A stretch of 64,000 nucleotides of DNA from Clostridium sp. OS1-26 (GCF_030915445.1 NZ_CP133264.1:1922001-1986000), one strand, 5' to 3'. Counted from the stretch's first letter, positions 17,936 through 35,516 are shown. The notes: generated by a model not told the origin, from the sequence alone. Numbers and translations: made by a program.

Positions 17936-18240
17936 AAGCAGGCATACAAAATCTTAAGTAGATATCCCAAATCTATGATTTGGTGATAGTCACTTACACA
18001 GAGTGCTGATTTGAGGTGAATCGCTTATTCAGCGAGTACTCATTCGACAATAGGAGAAGGAGTTTCATATAAGCAGACATACAAAATCTGTGATTTTAAT
18101 ATGGTCGCTTACTCATTCGACGATAGGAGAAGGAGTTTCATATAATAATATTACTTATCTATAGAGCTTGCTGATCAAGCAGAGAGCTAAAATCTTGAAT
18201 AGAAATCTCTAATTAATGATTTAGATAAAGTTATTTGCCT
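17936..18240 (+). repeat. Palindromic repeat cluster, copies 1, 2 and a degenerate third
   Basis: Copy 1 (17936-18070): an outer imperfect stem, AAGCAGGCATAC then AAAATC, closes with GATTT and CGCTT. Its loop contains a complete smaller stem, AAGTAGATATC-CCAAATC paired with GATTTGG-TGATAGTCACTT. A tail hairpin, ACTCATTC/GAAGGAGT, ends in TTTCATAT. Copy 2 (18071-18144) has the same layout without the inner insert: AAGCAGACATAC-AAAATC-TGT-GATTTT, then GGTCGCTT and the ACTCATTC tail. A degenerate third unit with AAGCAGAGAGCTAAAATC starts at 18176. Related copies occur at 48345 and 58965. Confidence 0.8.
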
Positions 18241-18617
18241 ACAAGTTAATAAAATATTGTGTTCCTATAGATCACAAGTGAAGATAAATACATATAAAGT
18301 AGTGAATAGATGAATTTTAAGGTACTATATAGATGTAGGAAAAAATGAAGTAATCTAAAATTTACAATATAGATAAAAAAGCTCGTTGGCAGAATAATAA
18401 AAGTGTCTAAAATGAGATTTTACAAAATTTAATAGCAAACTTATCCTAGTGTATCAGTATATGAAAAATCAAAAAAATAGTAGATATTATTAGAATAAAA
18501 AAGATAAAGTCGAATAAATAAGAACATATTAGATTTATGATTAGTGTTTTGTGATAAAATAACACATGTCGTCGAGAGATGATAAAAACTTAATGAAAAA
18601 TCAACAAAAGAAAGATG

Positions 18618-18646
18618 TTGACAAGAATTAAGTTGTATGATATTCT
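18618..18646 (+). promoter_or_regulatory. rrnA proximal promoter (P2)
   Basis: TTGACA (18618-18623), a 17-bp spacer and TATTCT (18641-18646), about 140 bp before the 16S gene. A weaker upstream candidate, TAGATT (18530) with TAAAAT (18555), may be P1. A CTTTGAAAATTAAACAG boxA-like leader follows at 18666. Confidence 0.75.
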
Positions 18647-18787
18647 AATAAAACCAAAATGTTTGGTCTTTGAAAATTAAACAGAGGTTAAAAATCAAGA
18701 TGATTTTTATTAAGTAAACTAAACCAGCAATTCTTTTGAACTACTTGTTAGTAGTCAAAAACAACAGTAATGAGCATTCAAACTTTT

Positions 18788-20303
<1,516 letters not shown>

Positions 20304-20382
20304 TCGACAAGATAGGTAATTCTATCTTGAAGGTTTGTTTACACTCTGTTTAATTTTGAGAGACTAAATGTTTCTTAAGTAT

Positions 20383-20458
20383 GGGGGTATAGCTCAGCTG
20401 GGAGAGCACCTGCCTTGCACGCAGGGGGTCAAGGGTTCGAATCCCTTTATCTCCACCA
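20383..20458 (+). tRNA. tRNA-Ala (anticodon UGC)
   Basis: 76 nt with encoded CCA. The anticodon loop has TGC in CCTTGCACG, the D loop is AGCTCAGCTGGGAGAGC and the T arm GGGTTCGAATCCC. The acceptor stem has two G-T pairs. It lies in the 16S-23S spacer of operon A only. Confidence 0.97.
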
Positions 20459-20461
20459 TAC

Positions 20462-20538
<77 letters not shown>

Positions 20539-20765
20539 ATTGTTCTTTGAAAATTGCACAGTGATATTAAATAAAAGTAAAGCTGAAGGTAAAACTACTT
20601 ATTATATAAGTAAGTAACCTTTGTAGATTTAAGAATTAATATAAATTAATAGTAGCGAGCAGAACAAGGAAGCAACCGAATGAGGAGCGGGGTTTACTTT
20701 AAGGTAAATGAGCACCGCAGTGAGGGAAGCTGACGCAGTAATGCGAAGGTAATATTAATTTAGAT
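20539..20765 (+). other. 16S-23S spacer of operon A, with boxA and pre-23S leader
   Basis: A boxA-type antitermination site, TGTTCTTTGAAAA, is at 20541-20553. The remaining sequence forms stems before 23S, including TTTACTTTAAGGTAAA. The operon B spacer has the same downstream part with a G to A change in GAGCGGGG. Confidence 0.75.
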
Positions 20766-23658
<2,893 letters not shown>

Positions 23659-23695
23659 AATATAATTCACTGTGCAATTTTCAGAGAATAAATAA

Positions 23696-23813
23696 TCTGG
23701 TGATTATGACGTGAAGGTAACACCCGTTCCCATTCCGAACACGACGGTTAAGCTTCATAGTGCCGATGGTACTGCAGGGGAGACCCTGTGGAAGAGTAGG
23801 TCGTCGCCAGGTA
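23696..23813 (+). rRNA. 5S ribosomal RNA, operon A
   Basis: About 117 nt, TCTGGTGATTATGACG to TCGTCGCCAGGT, with the conserved CCGAACACGA segment. One base differs from operon B (ACGACGG versus ACGAAGG). Confidence 0.95.
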
Positions 23814-23821
23814 AATAATTT

Positions 23822-23897
<76 letters not shown>

Positions 23898-23902
23898 ATT
23901 AA

Positions 23903-23933
23903 GCACTTCAATATATTTTGAAGTGTTTTTTTA
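23903..23933 (+). terminator. rrnA terminator
   Basis: Stem CACTTCA/TGAAGTG followed by seven T, immediately after tRNA-Phe. Confidence 0.9.
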
Positions 23934-24194
23934 TTATTATCTAGAAATAATTTCAAATTTTATGAATTTTAATGAATCTCTTAAAAAGTTAAAAATATAA
24001 CGTCCAGATTGTTATATTTTGTATTCTGGGCTTCTTGTAAACTTATGATTTAAATGTTATAATTTATGATAATATTGTGAAATATTTGTTTAATTCACAA
24101 AAGATAAAATTTTGCTTAATGTACTGCAAAGAATCTTTCGATATGAGAGGAGGATTATTGAACATTTATTATATAATAAGTTCAATAAAGAATT
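23934..24194 (+). promoter_or_regulatory. folE leader with hairpin between ribosome site and start codon
   Basis: No gene seen. A strong GAGGAGG ends at 24153, but the folE ATG is at 24195, 41 nt away. The gap holds a long hairpin at 24156-24187: TATTGAAC pairs with GTTCAATA, and the interior TTATTATATAATAA is itself self-complementary. Folding it leaves 2 plus 7 nt between GGAGG and ATG, a normal effective spacing of 9. I see no known folate riboswitch. Confidence 0.6.
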
Positions 24195-24752
24195 ATGATA
24201 GACGAAAATAAAATTAAAGCTGCCGTTAAAATGATTATAGAAGCTATAGGTGAAGATCCAAAAAGCGAGGGATTAGCAGAAACTCCTGATAGAATTGCTA
24301 GAATGTACAAAGAAATCTTTTCTGGAATGAATGAAAACCCATCTGAGCATTTAAAGAAAACTTTTACCGTAGAAAGTGATGGTATAATTTTAGAAAAGGA
24401 TATACAATTCTATTCTATGTGTGAACATCATTTCGTTCCTTTTTACGGAAAAGCGCATATAGCGTATATACCTAATGGCAAAGTTGCTGGATTAAGCAAA
24501 TTGGCAAGAACTGTAGAAGTTTTTGCTAAAAGACCTCAACTACAAGAAAGAATGAATCTGCAGATTGCTGAAGCTATAATGGAACATTTAGATGCCTTAG
24601 GTGTTATGGTTGTAATAGAGGCTGAGCATATGTGCATGACAATGAGGGGAGTAAAAAAGCCTGGAAGTAAAACTGTAACTTCAATTACAAGAGGGAAGTT
24701 TGCTGAGGATCAGAAACTTAGAGATGAAGTATATAGAATGATTAAAATTTAA
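24195..24752 (+). CDS. folE: GTP cyclohydrolase I
   Basis: First step of pterin/folate synthesis: GTP to 7,8-dihydroneopterin triphosphate. 185 residues, normal length. Zinc and catalytic motifs are [17 protein letters not shown], the second cysteine in [11 protein letters not shown], and [11 protein letters not shown]. The chosen ATG has no adjacent ribosome site, but the hairpin described upstream would bring GAGGAGG into range. A TTG at 24158 right after GAGGAGG opens only a 17-codon out-of-frame ORF. It is followed at 17 bp by the HD-domain gene and is part of the folate cluster between the two rRNA operons. Confidence 0.96.
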   Translation: MIDENKIKAAVKMIIEAIGEDPKSEGLAETPDRIARMYKEIFSGMNENPSEHLKKTFTVESDGIILEKDIQFYSMCEHHFVPFYGKAHIAYIPNGKVAGLSKLARTVEVFAKRPQLQERMNLQIAEAIMEHLDALGVMVVIEAEHMCMTMRGVKKPGSKTVTSITRGKFAEDQKLRDEVYRMIKI

Positions 24753-24769
24753 CAAGGGGATGTAATTTA

Positions 24770-25249
24770 TTGGATAAAGTGAATTCTATATTAAGTAATA
24801 ATAGATTTAACGAATATTTAATGAAGAATCAAGAACGGGAAATTGACAGAAGATTTTGCTGTCACGACTTGCAGCATTTTATAGATGTTGCTAGAATAGC
24901 ATATATAATGGTATTAGAAAACAAAATTAACATAGATAAGGAAATAGTATATGGCGCAGCATTGCTTCATGACATAGGTAGATGGATGCAGTATCAAGAT
25001 GGGACCCCCCATGAAATTGCCAGTTATAAACTAGCAGATGACATATTAAATGAGTGTAATTATAAGCAAGAGGAAAAAACAATAATTTTAAATGCTATTT
25101 TAAATCATAGAAATGAAAAAAATGAAAAAGGTACTTTTAATTATATTTTCTATCTAAGTGACAAGCTATCTAGAAGGTGTTTTAGTTGTACAGCTTTAGA
25201 TGAATGTAAATGGCCAAAAGAAAAGAAAAATCTTAAAATACTCTATTAG
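24770..25249 (+). CDS. HD-domain phosphohydrolase in the folate cluster
   Basis: 159 residues with a compact HD domain: CHDLQHFIDVARIAY near residue 30, the metal-binding pair in ALLHDIGRWMQYQ, and NHRNE further on. The C-terminus is cysteine-rich (RRCFSCTALDECKW). It uses a TTG start behind AAGGGG. It is cotranscribed with folE. Bacterial folate synthesis needs removal of pyrophosphate and phosphate from dihydroneopterin triphosphate, and an HD hydrolase placed between folE and folB is a plausible provider. That is inferred from position, not shown. Confidence 0.8.
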   Translation: MDKVNSILSNNRFNEYLMKNQEREIDRRFCCHDLQHFIDVARIAYIMVLENKINIDKEIVYGAALLHDIGRWMQYQDGTPHEIASYKLADDILNECNYKQEEKTIILNAILNHRNEKNEKGTFNYIFYLSDKLSRRCFSCTALDECKWPKEKKNLKILY

Positions 25250-25284
25250 AACGCTTTAGCTTAAATTACTTAGGGTACAATTAT

Positions 25285-25317
25285 AGACTCCTGCTTGTAT
25301 AAGTAAGAGTCTTTTTA
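25285..25317 (+). terminator. Terminator after the HD gene
   Basis: Stem AGACTC/GAGTCT with an inner CTT/AAG pair, followed by five T. It suggests folBK has its own promoter in the 80 bp that follow. Confidence 0.75.
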
Positions 25318-25396
25318 TTATTATTAGATTATAAGGTTACTATATATTTAACCTTTTTTTTATAAGACAAAAAGATTAATTGAGGAGAACAAAAAT

Positions 25397-26224
25397 ATGG
25401 ATAAAATTTATGTAAAAGATTTAGAGGTTTATGCTTTTCATGGTGTTAATCAGCAAGAAAAGGATATGGGGCAAAGATTTTTGATATCACTTGAGCTTTT
25501 TACAGATTTAAGTGAAGCTGGAGAAAGTGATGACTTAACCAAAACGGTCAATTATGCGCAGCTCTGTCTTAATATTGAGGAAAAATTTAAACAAGAAAAG
25601 TTTGATTTAATTGAGAAAGCTGCGGAAGAATTAGCAAAATTTATATTAGTAAACTATCAAATAATTAGTAGAGTAAAGGTTAAGATAAAAAAGCCATGGG
25701 CTCCTATAGGAAAACCTTTAGACTATGCCGCAGTGGAGATTGATAGACAGTGGCATACAGCATATATTGCTATTGGATCCAATATGGGAAATAAAGAGGA
25801 TAACTTAAACTCTGCCATAGAGCTTATAAATAGTTCAGAGGCAGTAATGGTAACAAAGACCTCTAAATTTTATGAAACAAAGCCAGTGGGATACTTAGAG
25901 CAAGATACTTTTCTAAATGGTGCATTAGAAGTAAAAACGCTTTTAACGCCTAAAAAGTTGATAAACTTTTTATTAGATAAAGAAAAAAACTTAAAACGCG
26001 AAAGAATAATAAAATGGGGACCAAGAACTATAGACTTAGATGTATTACTCTATGATAACTTAATAACATCGGATGAAAATATTATTGTCCCACATCCAAG
26101 AATGCATGAAAGGTTATTTGTCTTAAAACCTTTATCTGATATAGCGCCATATATCATACATCCTGTGTTAAATGAAAGAATTATTGATTTAATGAATAAA
26201 ATTTCTAAAGAACAGGAATTATAG
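25397..26224 (+). CDS. folBK: Bifunctional dihydroneopterin aldolase / HPPK (FolB-FolK fusion)
   Basis: Residues 1-118 are dihydroneopterin aldolase (YVKDLEVYAFHGVNQQEKD, with the catalytic lysine in KIKKPWAPIG). Residues 120-275 are 6-hydroxymethyl-dihydropterin pyrophosphokinase (YIAIGSNMGNKEDNL, ETKPVGYLEQDTFLNGA, KWGPRTIDLDVLLYD, VPHPRMHERLFVLKP). The fusion makes hydroxymethyldihydropterin and then activates it for FolP. No folP lies between folE and this gene or next to it. It has a GAGGAG ribosome site and ends 38 bp before the region upstream of the second rRNA operon. Confidence 0.97.
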   Translation: MDKIYVKDLEVYAFHGVNQQEKDMGQRFLISLELFTDLSEAGESDDLTKTVNYAQLCLNIEEKFKQEKFDLIEKAAEELAKFILVNYQIISRVKVKIKKPWAPIGKPLDYAAVEIDRQWHTAYIAIGSNMGNKEDNLNSAIELINSSEAVMVTKTSKFYETKPVGYLEQDTFLNGALEVKTLLTPKKLINFLLDKEKNLKRERIIKWGPRTIDLDVLLYDNLITSDENIIVPHPRMHERLFVLKPLSDIAPYIIHPVLNERIIDLMNKISKEQEL

Positions 26225-26609
26225 TATTGTAATATAGCAAAGTAAGTAAACTTATCCTAGAGTGTCTATAATAAAAAAAGCGAGAAATAACGAATAATAA
26301 ATAAGTAAAGTAAAGATAAACTTAAATTAAGGCATTTTGTTATAGACACTAAGTTTTATTAAGTGATATGATAATACATGTCGCTTGAAGAAACGACGAA
26401 GCTTAACAAAAATAACTTTAAAAAAAGTTGTTGACAAGGTTAAGCAGCTGTGATAGACTACAATAGTCGCTGCGAGAGAGCGACATGATCCTTGAAAATT
26501 AAACAGAGGTTAAAAATCAAGATGATTTTTATTAAGTAAACTAAACCAGCAATTCTTTTGAACTACTTGTTAGTAGTCAAAAACAACAGTAATGAGCATT
26601 CAAACTTTT
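26225..26609 (+). promoter_or_regulatory. Promoter and leader region of rrnB
   Basis: P2 is TTGACA (26431), a 17-bp spacer and TAGACT (26454). P1 candidate: TAGACA (26343), 18 bp, TATGAT (26367). An 11-bp inverted repeat, AGTGTCTATAA (26261-26271) and TTATAGACACT (26340-26350), overlaps the P1 -35. A boxA-like CTTGAAAATTAAACAG follows. The last 120 bp are nearly identical to the leader of operon A. Confidence 0.7.
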
Positions 26610-31321
<4,712 letters not shown>

Positions 31322-31358
31322 AATATAATTCACTGTGCAATTTTCAGAGAACAAATAA

Positions 31359-31476
31359 TCTGGTGATTATGACGTGAAGGTAACACCCGTTCCCATTCCG
31401 AACACGAAGGTTAAGCTTCATAGTGCCGATGGTACTGCAGGGGAGACCCTGTGGAAGAGTAGGTCGTCGCCAGGTA
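31359..31476 (+). rRNA. 5S ribosomal RNA, operon B
   Basis: About 117 nt, TCTGGTGATTATGACG to TCGTCGCCAGGT. One substitution from copy A (ACGAAGG). Confidence 0.95.
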
Positions 31477-31482
31477 AAGCGT

Positions 31483-31557
31483 TCCGTGGTAGCTCAATGG
31501 TGGAGCATTCGGCTGTTAACCGAAGGGTTGGAGGTTCGAATCCTCTCCACGGAGCCA
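31483..31557 (+). tRNA. tRNA-Asn (anticodon GUU)
   Basis: 75 nt with encoded CCA. The acceptor TCCGTGG pairs with CCACGGA, and the anticodon is GTT in GGCTGTTAACC. It is the last gene of operon B. Confidence 0.97.
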
Positions 31558-31593
31558 TTTTTATTTTTTGATGTTTTATAAGTCTAAAATGGT

Positions 31594-31686
31594 AGACTGT
31601 TTAAAGACAGTTTTTTATAAGTTAAAAACATATATATAATAAAGTTATAATAAAAGGAAAGTCACAATTGACCTTCCTTTTATTTT
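31594..31686. terminator. rrnB terminator, then terminator of the MBL-protein gene
   Basis: ACTGT/ACAGT hairpin followed by T6 (31594-31617) ends rrnB. A second inverted repeat, AAAAGGAAAGTC/GACCTTCCTTTT (31652-31686), has A/T runs on both sides and serves the minus-strand gene that follows. Confidence 0.8.
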
Positions 31687-31694
31687 TTATTGTT

Positions 31695-32561
31695 TTATTG
31701 TTTTATTATTTTATTTCCATCACTTCTTAATACAATAGTTCCATCTACATCCGTTCTATATATTTGAATTTTTCTTTTGGTTAGTTCATTCATTGTTTCA
31801 CGATGAGGATGTCCATAATCATTATTTTTACCACAGCTTATTATAGCTATTTTAGGTGCAACCTTATCTAAAAATGGTTTTGATGAGGATGAGGAACTTC
31901 CATGATGGCCTACCTTAAGAACATCAGCGGAGATATCATAATTTTTGTTTAATATTTCTTTTTCACTTAACTTTTCAGCATCTCCTGTAAATAGAAATTT
32001 TGAATTACCATAGGTTATTTTAATGACAGCAGAATAATTGTTAAGATTTTCATAGTCATTGCTATTAGGGGCTACCATTTCACATCTAACATTTTTACCT
32101 AAATCCAAATTAATTCCGGCCTTGGCCACATTTATTTTTAAGTTTTTGGACTTTAGTGCACTCATCATACTCTCGAAGGTTTTAGTATTTGTTAGCTTCT
32201 TTGGGGCATAAAATTCTCCAATATCATATTTTTTTATTACAGTATCCATTCCACCTATATGATCTTCATGAGGATGAGTAGCAACCACATAGTCGAGCTT
32301 CTTTATGTTTTGCTTATCTAGGTAAGAGATCAGCTTATTAGTGCTTTCGTTTGTTCCAGCATCAATAAGCAAATTCTTGCCATTAACTTGTATTAAAGCA
32401 CTATCTCCTTGTCCAACATCTATGTAACTTATTTTTATAGAATTTTTAGTATCTGCATTTGAAGTACCCCCAGTTGGATTAGAACTACTACATGCAGCGA
32501 ATATAAATACTGATAATAAAAGCGCAATCATGATTTTTAAATGGGATTTAAAACGCTTCAA
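31695..32561 (-). CDS. Lipoprotein with metallo-beta-lactamase (ComEC-like) domain
   Basis: The product is an exported lipoprotein: LLLSVFIFAACSSS has a lipobox cysteine at about residue 24. The rest is an MBL-fold hydrolase related to the soluble domain of ComEC. Metal-binding motifs are ATHPHEDHIGGMD, FLFTGDAE, VGHHGSSSSSS and YGHPHRET. Surface-anchored relatives are suspected nucleases or phosphodiesterases; the substrate is unknown. I start at TTG 32561, behind AAAGGAGATG, rather than 20 codons upstream, because that gives a normal signal peptide. It is a single gene. Confidence 0.85.
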   Translation of the reverse strand: MKRFKSHLKIMIALLLSVFIFAACSSSNPTGGTSNADTKNSIKISYIDVGQGDSALIQVNGKNLLIDAGTNESTNKLISYLDKQNIKKLDYVVATHPHEDHIGGMDTVIKKYDIGEFYAPKKLTNTKTFESMMSALKSKNLKINVAKAGINLDLGKNVRCEMVAPNSNDYENLNNYSAVIKITYGNSKFLFTGDAEKLSEKEILNKNYDISADVLKVGHHGSSSSSSKPFLDKVAPKIAIISCGKNNDYGHPHRETMNELTKRKIQIYRTDVDGTIVLRSDGNKIIKQ

Positions 32562-32748
32562 ACTAATACATCTCCTTTCATAAATTTGTAGTACAAACAT
32601 AAGTTTATCATTTTGTATCAATAAGTAAAGAGAAAGTCTTGATTATAAGCTTACCTATTGAGTAATTGGCTATCGTGCCAACAATGTGTTATAATATAAC
32701 ACTAGATAGATATGGAAAGATTTTAACTGAAGAGGAGAAATTTTATTA

Positions 32749-33471
32749 ATGGAAACATTTTTATTTTATTTAGATTTTTCAATTCATATGGGCAAGACAC
32801 TAATACAAAAGTTTAAATTAGAAAAGTTAAAAAAACATGGTACTGAAGATGAGGTCAAGCAGTTTATAAATGAAACTGTTGAAGAGTGGAGCAATCATGT
32901 ATTAAATAAAGTACATGCTAATATTGAAGTAGTAGGAAAAGAAAACATTACTAAAGAAACATGTCTTTATGTATCAAACCATCAAGGGAATTTTGATATA
33001 CCAATTTTTTTAAATATACTTGACAGACCAGTAGGTTTTATTGCTAAAAAGGAACTCCTTAAATTTAAAACTTTTAGTTACTGGATGAAACAGATAAACT
33101 GTATATTCATAGATAGAAACAACATAAGGGAATCAATGAAGTCCATGAATGAAGGAGTAGAAATACTTAAAAGAGGACATAGTATGGTTATCTTTCCAGA
33201 GGGCACTAGAAGTAAAGGACCAACAGTAGGTGAATTTAAAAAGGGAAGCATGAAACTAGCCTTAAAGGCGGGGATTCCTGTAGTACCGGTAACTATTGAT
33301 GGAAGCTATAAGCTACTAGAAAGAAATAGTGAATATGATAAGAGTAAAAGAAAAGTTAGAATTACTATAGGAAAACCTATATATCCAAAAGAAATGTCAA
33401 AAGAACAGCAAAATAGCCTTGCTGAAGATGTAAGAAAAATTATTGTAAATAATATTAAATCATCTACTTAG
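32749..33471 (+). CDS. plsC: 1-acyl-glycerol-3-phosphate acyltransferase (PlsC family)
   Basis: Transfers an acyl chain to lysophosphatidate in membrane lipid synthesis. 240 residues with the two acyltransferase motifs: SNHQGNFDIP (the H-x4-D catalytic pair) and IFPEGTRSKGP, then the proline-rich IPVVPVTIDGS. The N-terminal 60 residues are less conserved. It has a GAGGAG site before ATG and is a single gene sharing a terminator with gapN. Confidence 0.93.
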   Translation: METFLFYLDFSIHMGKTLIQKFKLEKLKKHGTEDEVKQFINETVEEWSNHVLNKVHANIEVVGKENITKETCLYVSNHQGNFDIPIFLNILDRPVGFIAKKELLKFKTFSYWMKQINCIFIDRNNIRESMKSMNEGVEILKRGHSMVIFPEGTRSKGPTVGEFKKGSMKLALKAGIPVVPVTIDGSYKLLERNSEYDKSKRKVRITIGKPIYPKEMSKEQQNSLAEDVRKIIVNNIKSST

Positions 33472-33488
33472 ATTAGTAGATGATTTAA
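33455..33488. terminator. Bidirectional terminator plsC / gapN
   Basis: Perfect stem TTAAATCATCTACT/AGTAGATGATTTAA. The plsC stop codon lies inside the loop side. Confidence 0.85.
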
Positions 33489-33512
33489 ACTCAAAAATTT
33501 CTTTAAAGTTTT

Positions 33513-34973
33513 CTATGAAAACTCATGAATGTTAAGTACAATAACTTTTTTTCTACTCATGGCTTCAATACTATATCTTATTCCCTGAGTACCCATACCA
33601 GAAGCTTTAACACCTAAGAATGGAAAGTGGTCAGGTCCTCTTTCAGTCTTATCATTAATTTGGACAGTACCAACTTCTAACTTACTTGCAACGTGAAAAG
33701 CATAATCTATGTTTTTAGTGAAAACAGAAGATTGTAGACCATACTGAGACTTATTAGCAATTTCTATGGCCTCTTCAACGCTCTGTACCCGTAATATCGG
33801 CAAAACCGGACCAAAAGGTTCTTCCCAAGCAATACGCATATCTGTAGTAACATTGTCAAGTAGAGTAGGATACATTAAATTTTTTTCTCGTTTATTGCCG
33901 ATAACTAATTTTGCGCCTTTATCTAAAGCGTCATCTATTAATTCTTGAACAAAATCTGCAGCAGAATTATTAATAAGAGGAGTTACTTCACAGTCGTCTT
34001 CTGGCATTCCAACTTTAAGCTTTTTTATTTCTTCTAGCATAAGCGCCGCAAGCTCATCAGATATATTATTTATAGCGAGAACTCGCTTAATAGCTGTACA
34101 TCTTTGACCAGAATATATATAAGCACCTGCAACTATATCCTTTGCGGAATCTCTTAGGTCTGAATCCTCAAGTACAATGGCAGCATCTTTCCCACCAAGT
34201 TCCATGAGCATAGGTACCATACCTGCAATTACTGCTATATGCTTACCTACATCTGTACTTCCTGTAAAATTTATAAAGTCAATTTCAGGATGGGTAACAA
34301 TATAGTCTCCTATTTCAGAGCCCTTACCTGTTACTGTGTTTAGTACACCTTTTGGTATTCCAGCTTTATTAAATATTTCAGCAACGTACAAAGCACTTAT
34401 AGAACCCTGACTAGGAGGTTTTAGTATTACACTGTTTCCTGCTGCCAAGGCAGGGGCAATTTTTGATACAGAAAGATTTATTGGGTAGTTAAATGGGGAA
34501 ATAGCCAATACTGTTCCCAAAGGCACCCTATGAACAACGGATATTTTATTTTTTTTAAACCCAGGAAAATTATCTCCTGTTATAGTTTCGCCTTCCATGT
34601 GTTTTGCCTCGTCTGCAGTAAATCTTATAAAGCTTGAAGTTCTTTTCACTTCAGATATTGCAGAACTTTTATTCTTTGCAATCTCTTTCTGAAGAAAATC
34701 AGATAATACAGATATGTTCTCTTCTAAAAGGTTTGCACACTTATGCAATATAGCAGCCCTTTCATTTATAGGTTTTTCTGCCCAGTTTTTTTGTGATCTT
34801 TTAGAGTTTTCTATGGTTTTATCAATTTCATCTTTTGTCATAGACTGCACTTTCCCAATAACATCACCGTTAACCGGAGAGTACACATCTATTGTTGATT
34901 CACTTATAGATTTAATCCATTCCCCATTGAAAAGATTTTTATAGACTATACCTTCTTTTATATTTTCAAACAT
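33513..34973 (-). CDS. gapN: NADP-dependent glyceraldehyde-3-phosphate dehydrogenase, non-phosphorylating
   Basis: Aldehyde-dehydrogenase superfamily enzyme that oxidises glyceraldehyde-3-P to 3-phosphoglycerate with NADPH formation and no ATP. The catalytic cysteine is in YSGQRCTAIKRVL, the glutamate in MELGGKDAAIV, and cofactor binding in NFTGSTDVGK. The IKRVL after the cysteine is typical of GapN among ALDH enzymes. 486 residues. The ATG at 34973 is 9 nt after GGAG; two upstream ATGs lack spacing. It is monocistronic. Specificity is inferred from these motifs. Confidence 0.88.
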   Translation of the reverse strand: MFENIKEGIVYKNLFNGEWIKSISESTIDVYSPVNGDVIGKVQSMTKDEIDKTIENSKRSQKNWAEKPINERAAILHKCANLLEENISVLSDFLQKEIAKNKSSAISEVKRTSSFIRFTADEAKHMEGETITGDNFPGFKKNKISVVHRVPLGTVLAISPFNYPINLSVSKIAPALAAGNSVILKPPSQGSISALYVAEIFNKAGIPKGVLNTVTGKGSEIGDYIVTHPEIDFINFTGSTDVGKHIAVIAGMVPMLMELGGKDAAIVLEDSDLRDSAKDIVAGAYIYSGQRCTAIKRVLAINNISDELAALMLEEIKKLKVGMPEDDCEVTPLINNSAADFVQELIDDALDKGAKLVIGNKREKNLMYPTLLDNVTTDMRIAWEEPFGPVLPILRVQSVEEAIEIANKSQYGLQSSVFTKNIDYAFHVASKLEVGTVQINDKTERGPDHFPFLGVKASGMGTQGIRYSIEAMSRKKVIVLNIHEFS

Positions 34974-34988
34974 AAATCTCATCTCCAT

Positions 34989-35516
34989 ATATTAAATAAA
35001 TGATAAATATATCTTTTAGTTTAAACTTAAATTGAAAAAATATTACAATTTATATCCTTTTACGATTGAAGATTTTTTGATTTTCAAGACTTATTTTTAA
35101 TAATAATGATAAAAAATTAAAAAATATGAAAGTTTTTTGAAGTATATTGTAGGAAAAGCTTAATAGTAATGATATATGAAAATAAGTCAACAACAATACA
35201 TAGTGCCAATTTCAAAGTAAAAAGGTCCTATTCTTAACTAAAAAAGCTAAATGTGAAAAAATGACGAATTAAAATTACAAAAATATAAAAATTTTTATTT
35301 GCCAATATAAAATGGAAATGTTACAATATAGGCATAAATATGCTAATAGTTATTGATGTTACTAGATAAAATTAATAAATATACAAATATACAGAATAAT
35401 TAATAACAAAAACTAAAATATTCACAGATAGCATTAATGCAATTTTTGAATAAAAATCATTCAAAATAGGATTTTTCGATATTAGGCCAATGTGTTTAAG
35501 ATTAAGGAGGATAAAA
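34989..35516. promoter_or_regulatory. Promoter and long leader of the citrate synthase operon
   Basis: About 520 bp with no gene. A good promoter is TTGCCA (35299-35304), 17 bp, TACAAT (35322-35327), giving a leader of about 180 nt. The leader contains a small TTGAAT/ATTCAA hairpin and ends in AAGGAGG. I recognise no riboswitch or T-box. Confidence 0.6.

Larger units (their letters stand above)
17354..18787. other. 1.4-kb intergenic region, adhE to rrnA
   Basis: No ordinary gene. From left to right it holds Rex-like sites (17493-17701), a possible 16-codon ORF (17836-17886), the palindromic repeat cluster (17936-18240), AT-rich DNA, the rrnA promoters (about 18530-18646) and the pre-16S leader. 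The stretch from about 18440 onward resembles the DNA upstream of the second rRNA operon. Confidence 0.7.

Noticed and set aside
17936..18144. CRISPR array
   Set aside because: Units differ in length and sequence, are palindromic and have no regular spacers; no cas genes are present in the window.
23934..24194. Tetrahydrofolate riboswitch before folE
   Set aside because: The conserved aptamer sequences are absent; only the bridging hairpin is seen.
34989..35516. T-box or riboswitch in the citrate operon leader
   Set aside because: No GGTGG-type T-box core or other known aptamer sequence could be found by eye on either strand.
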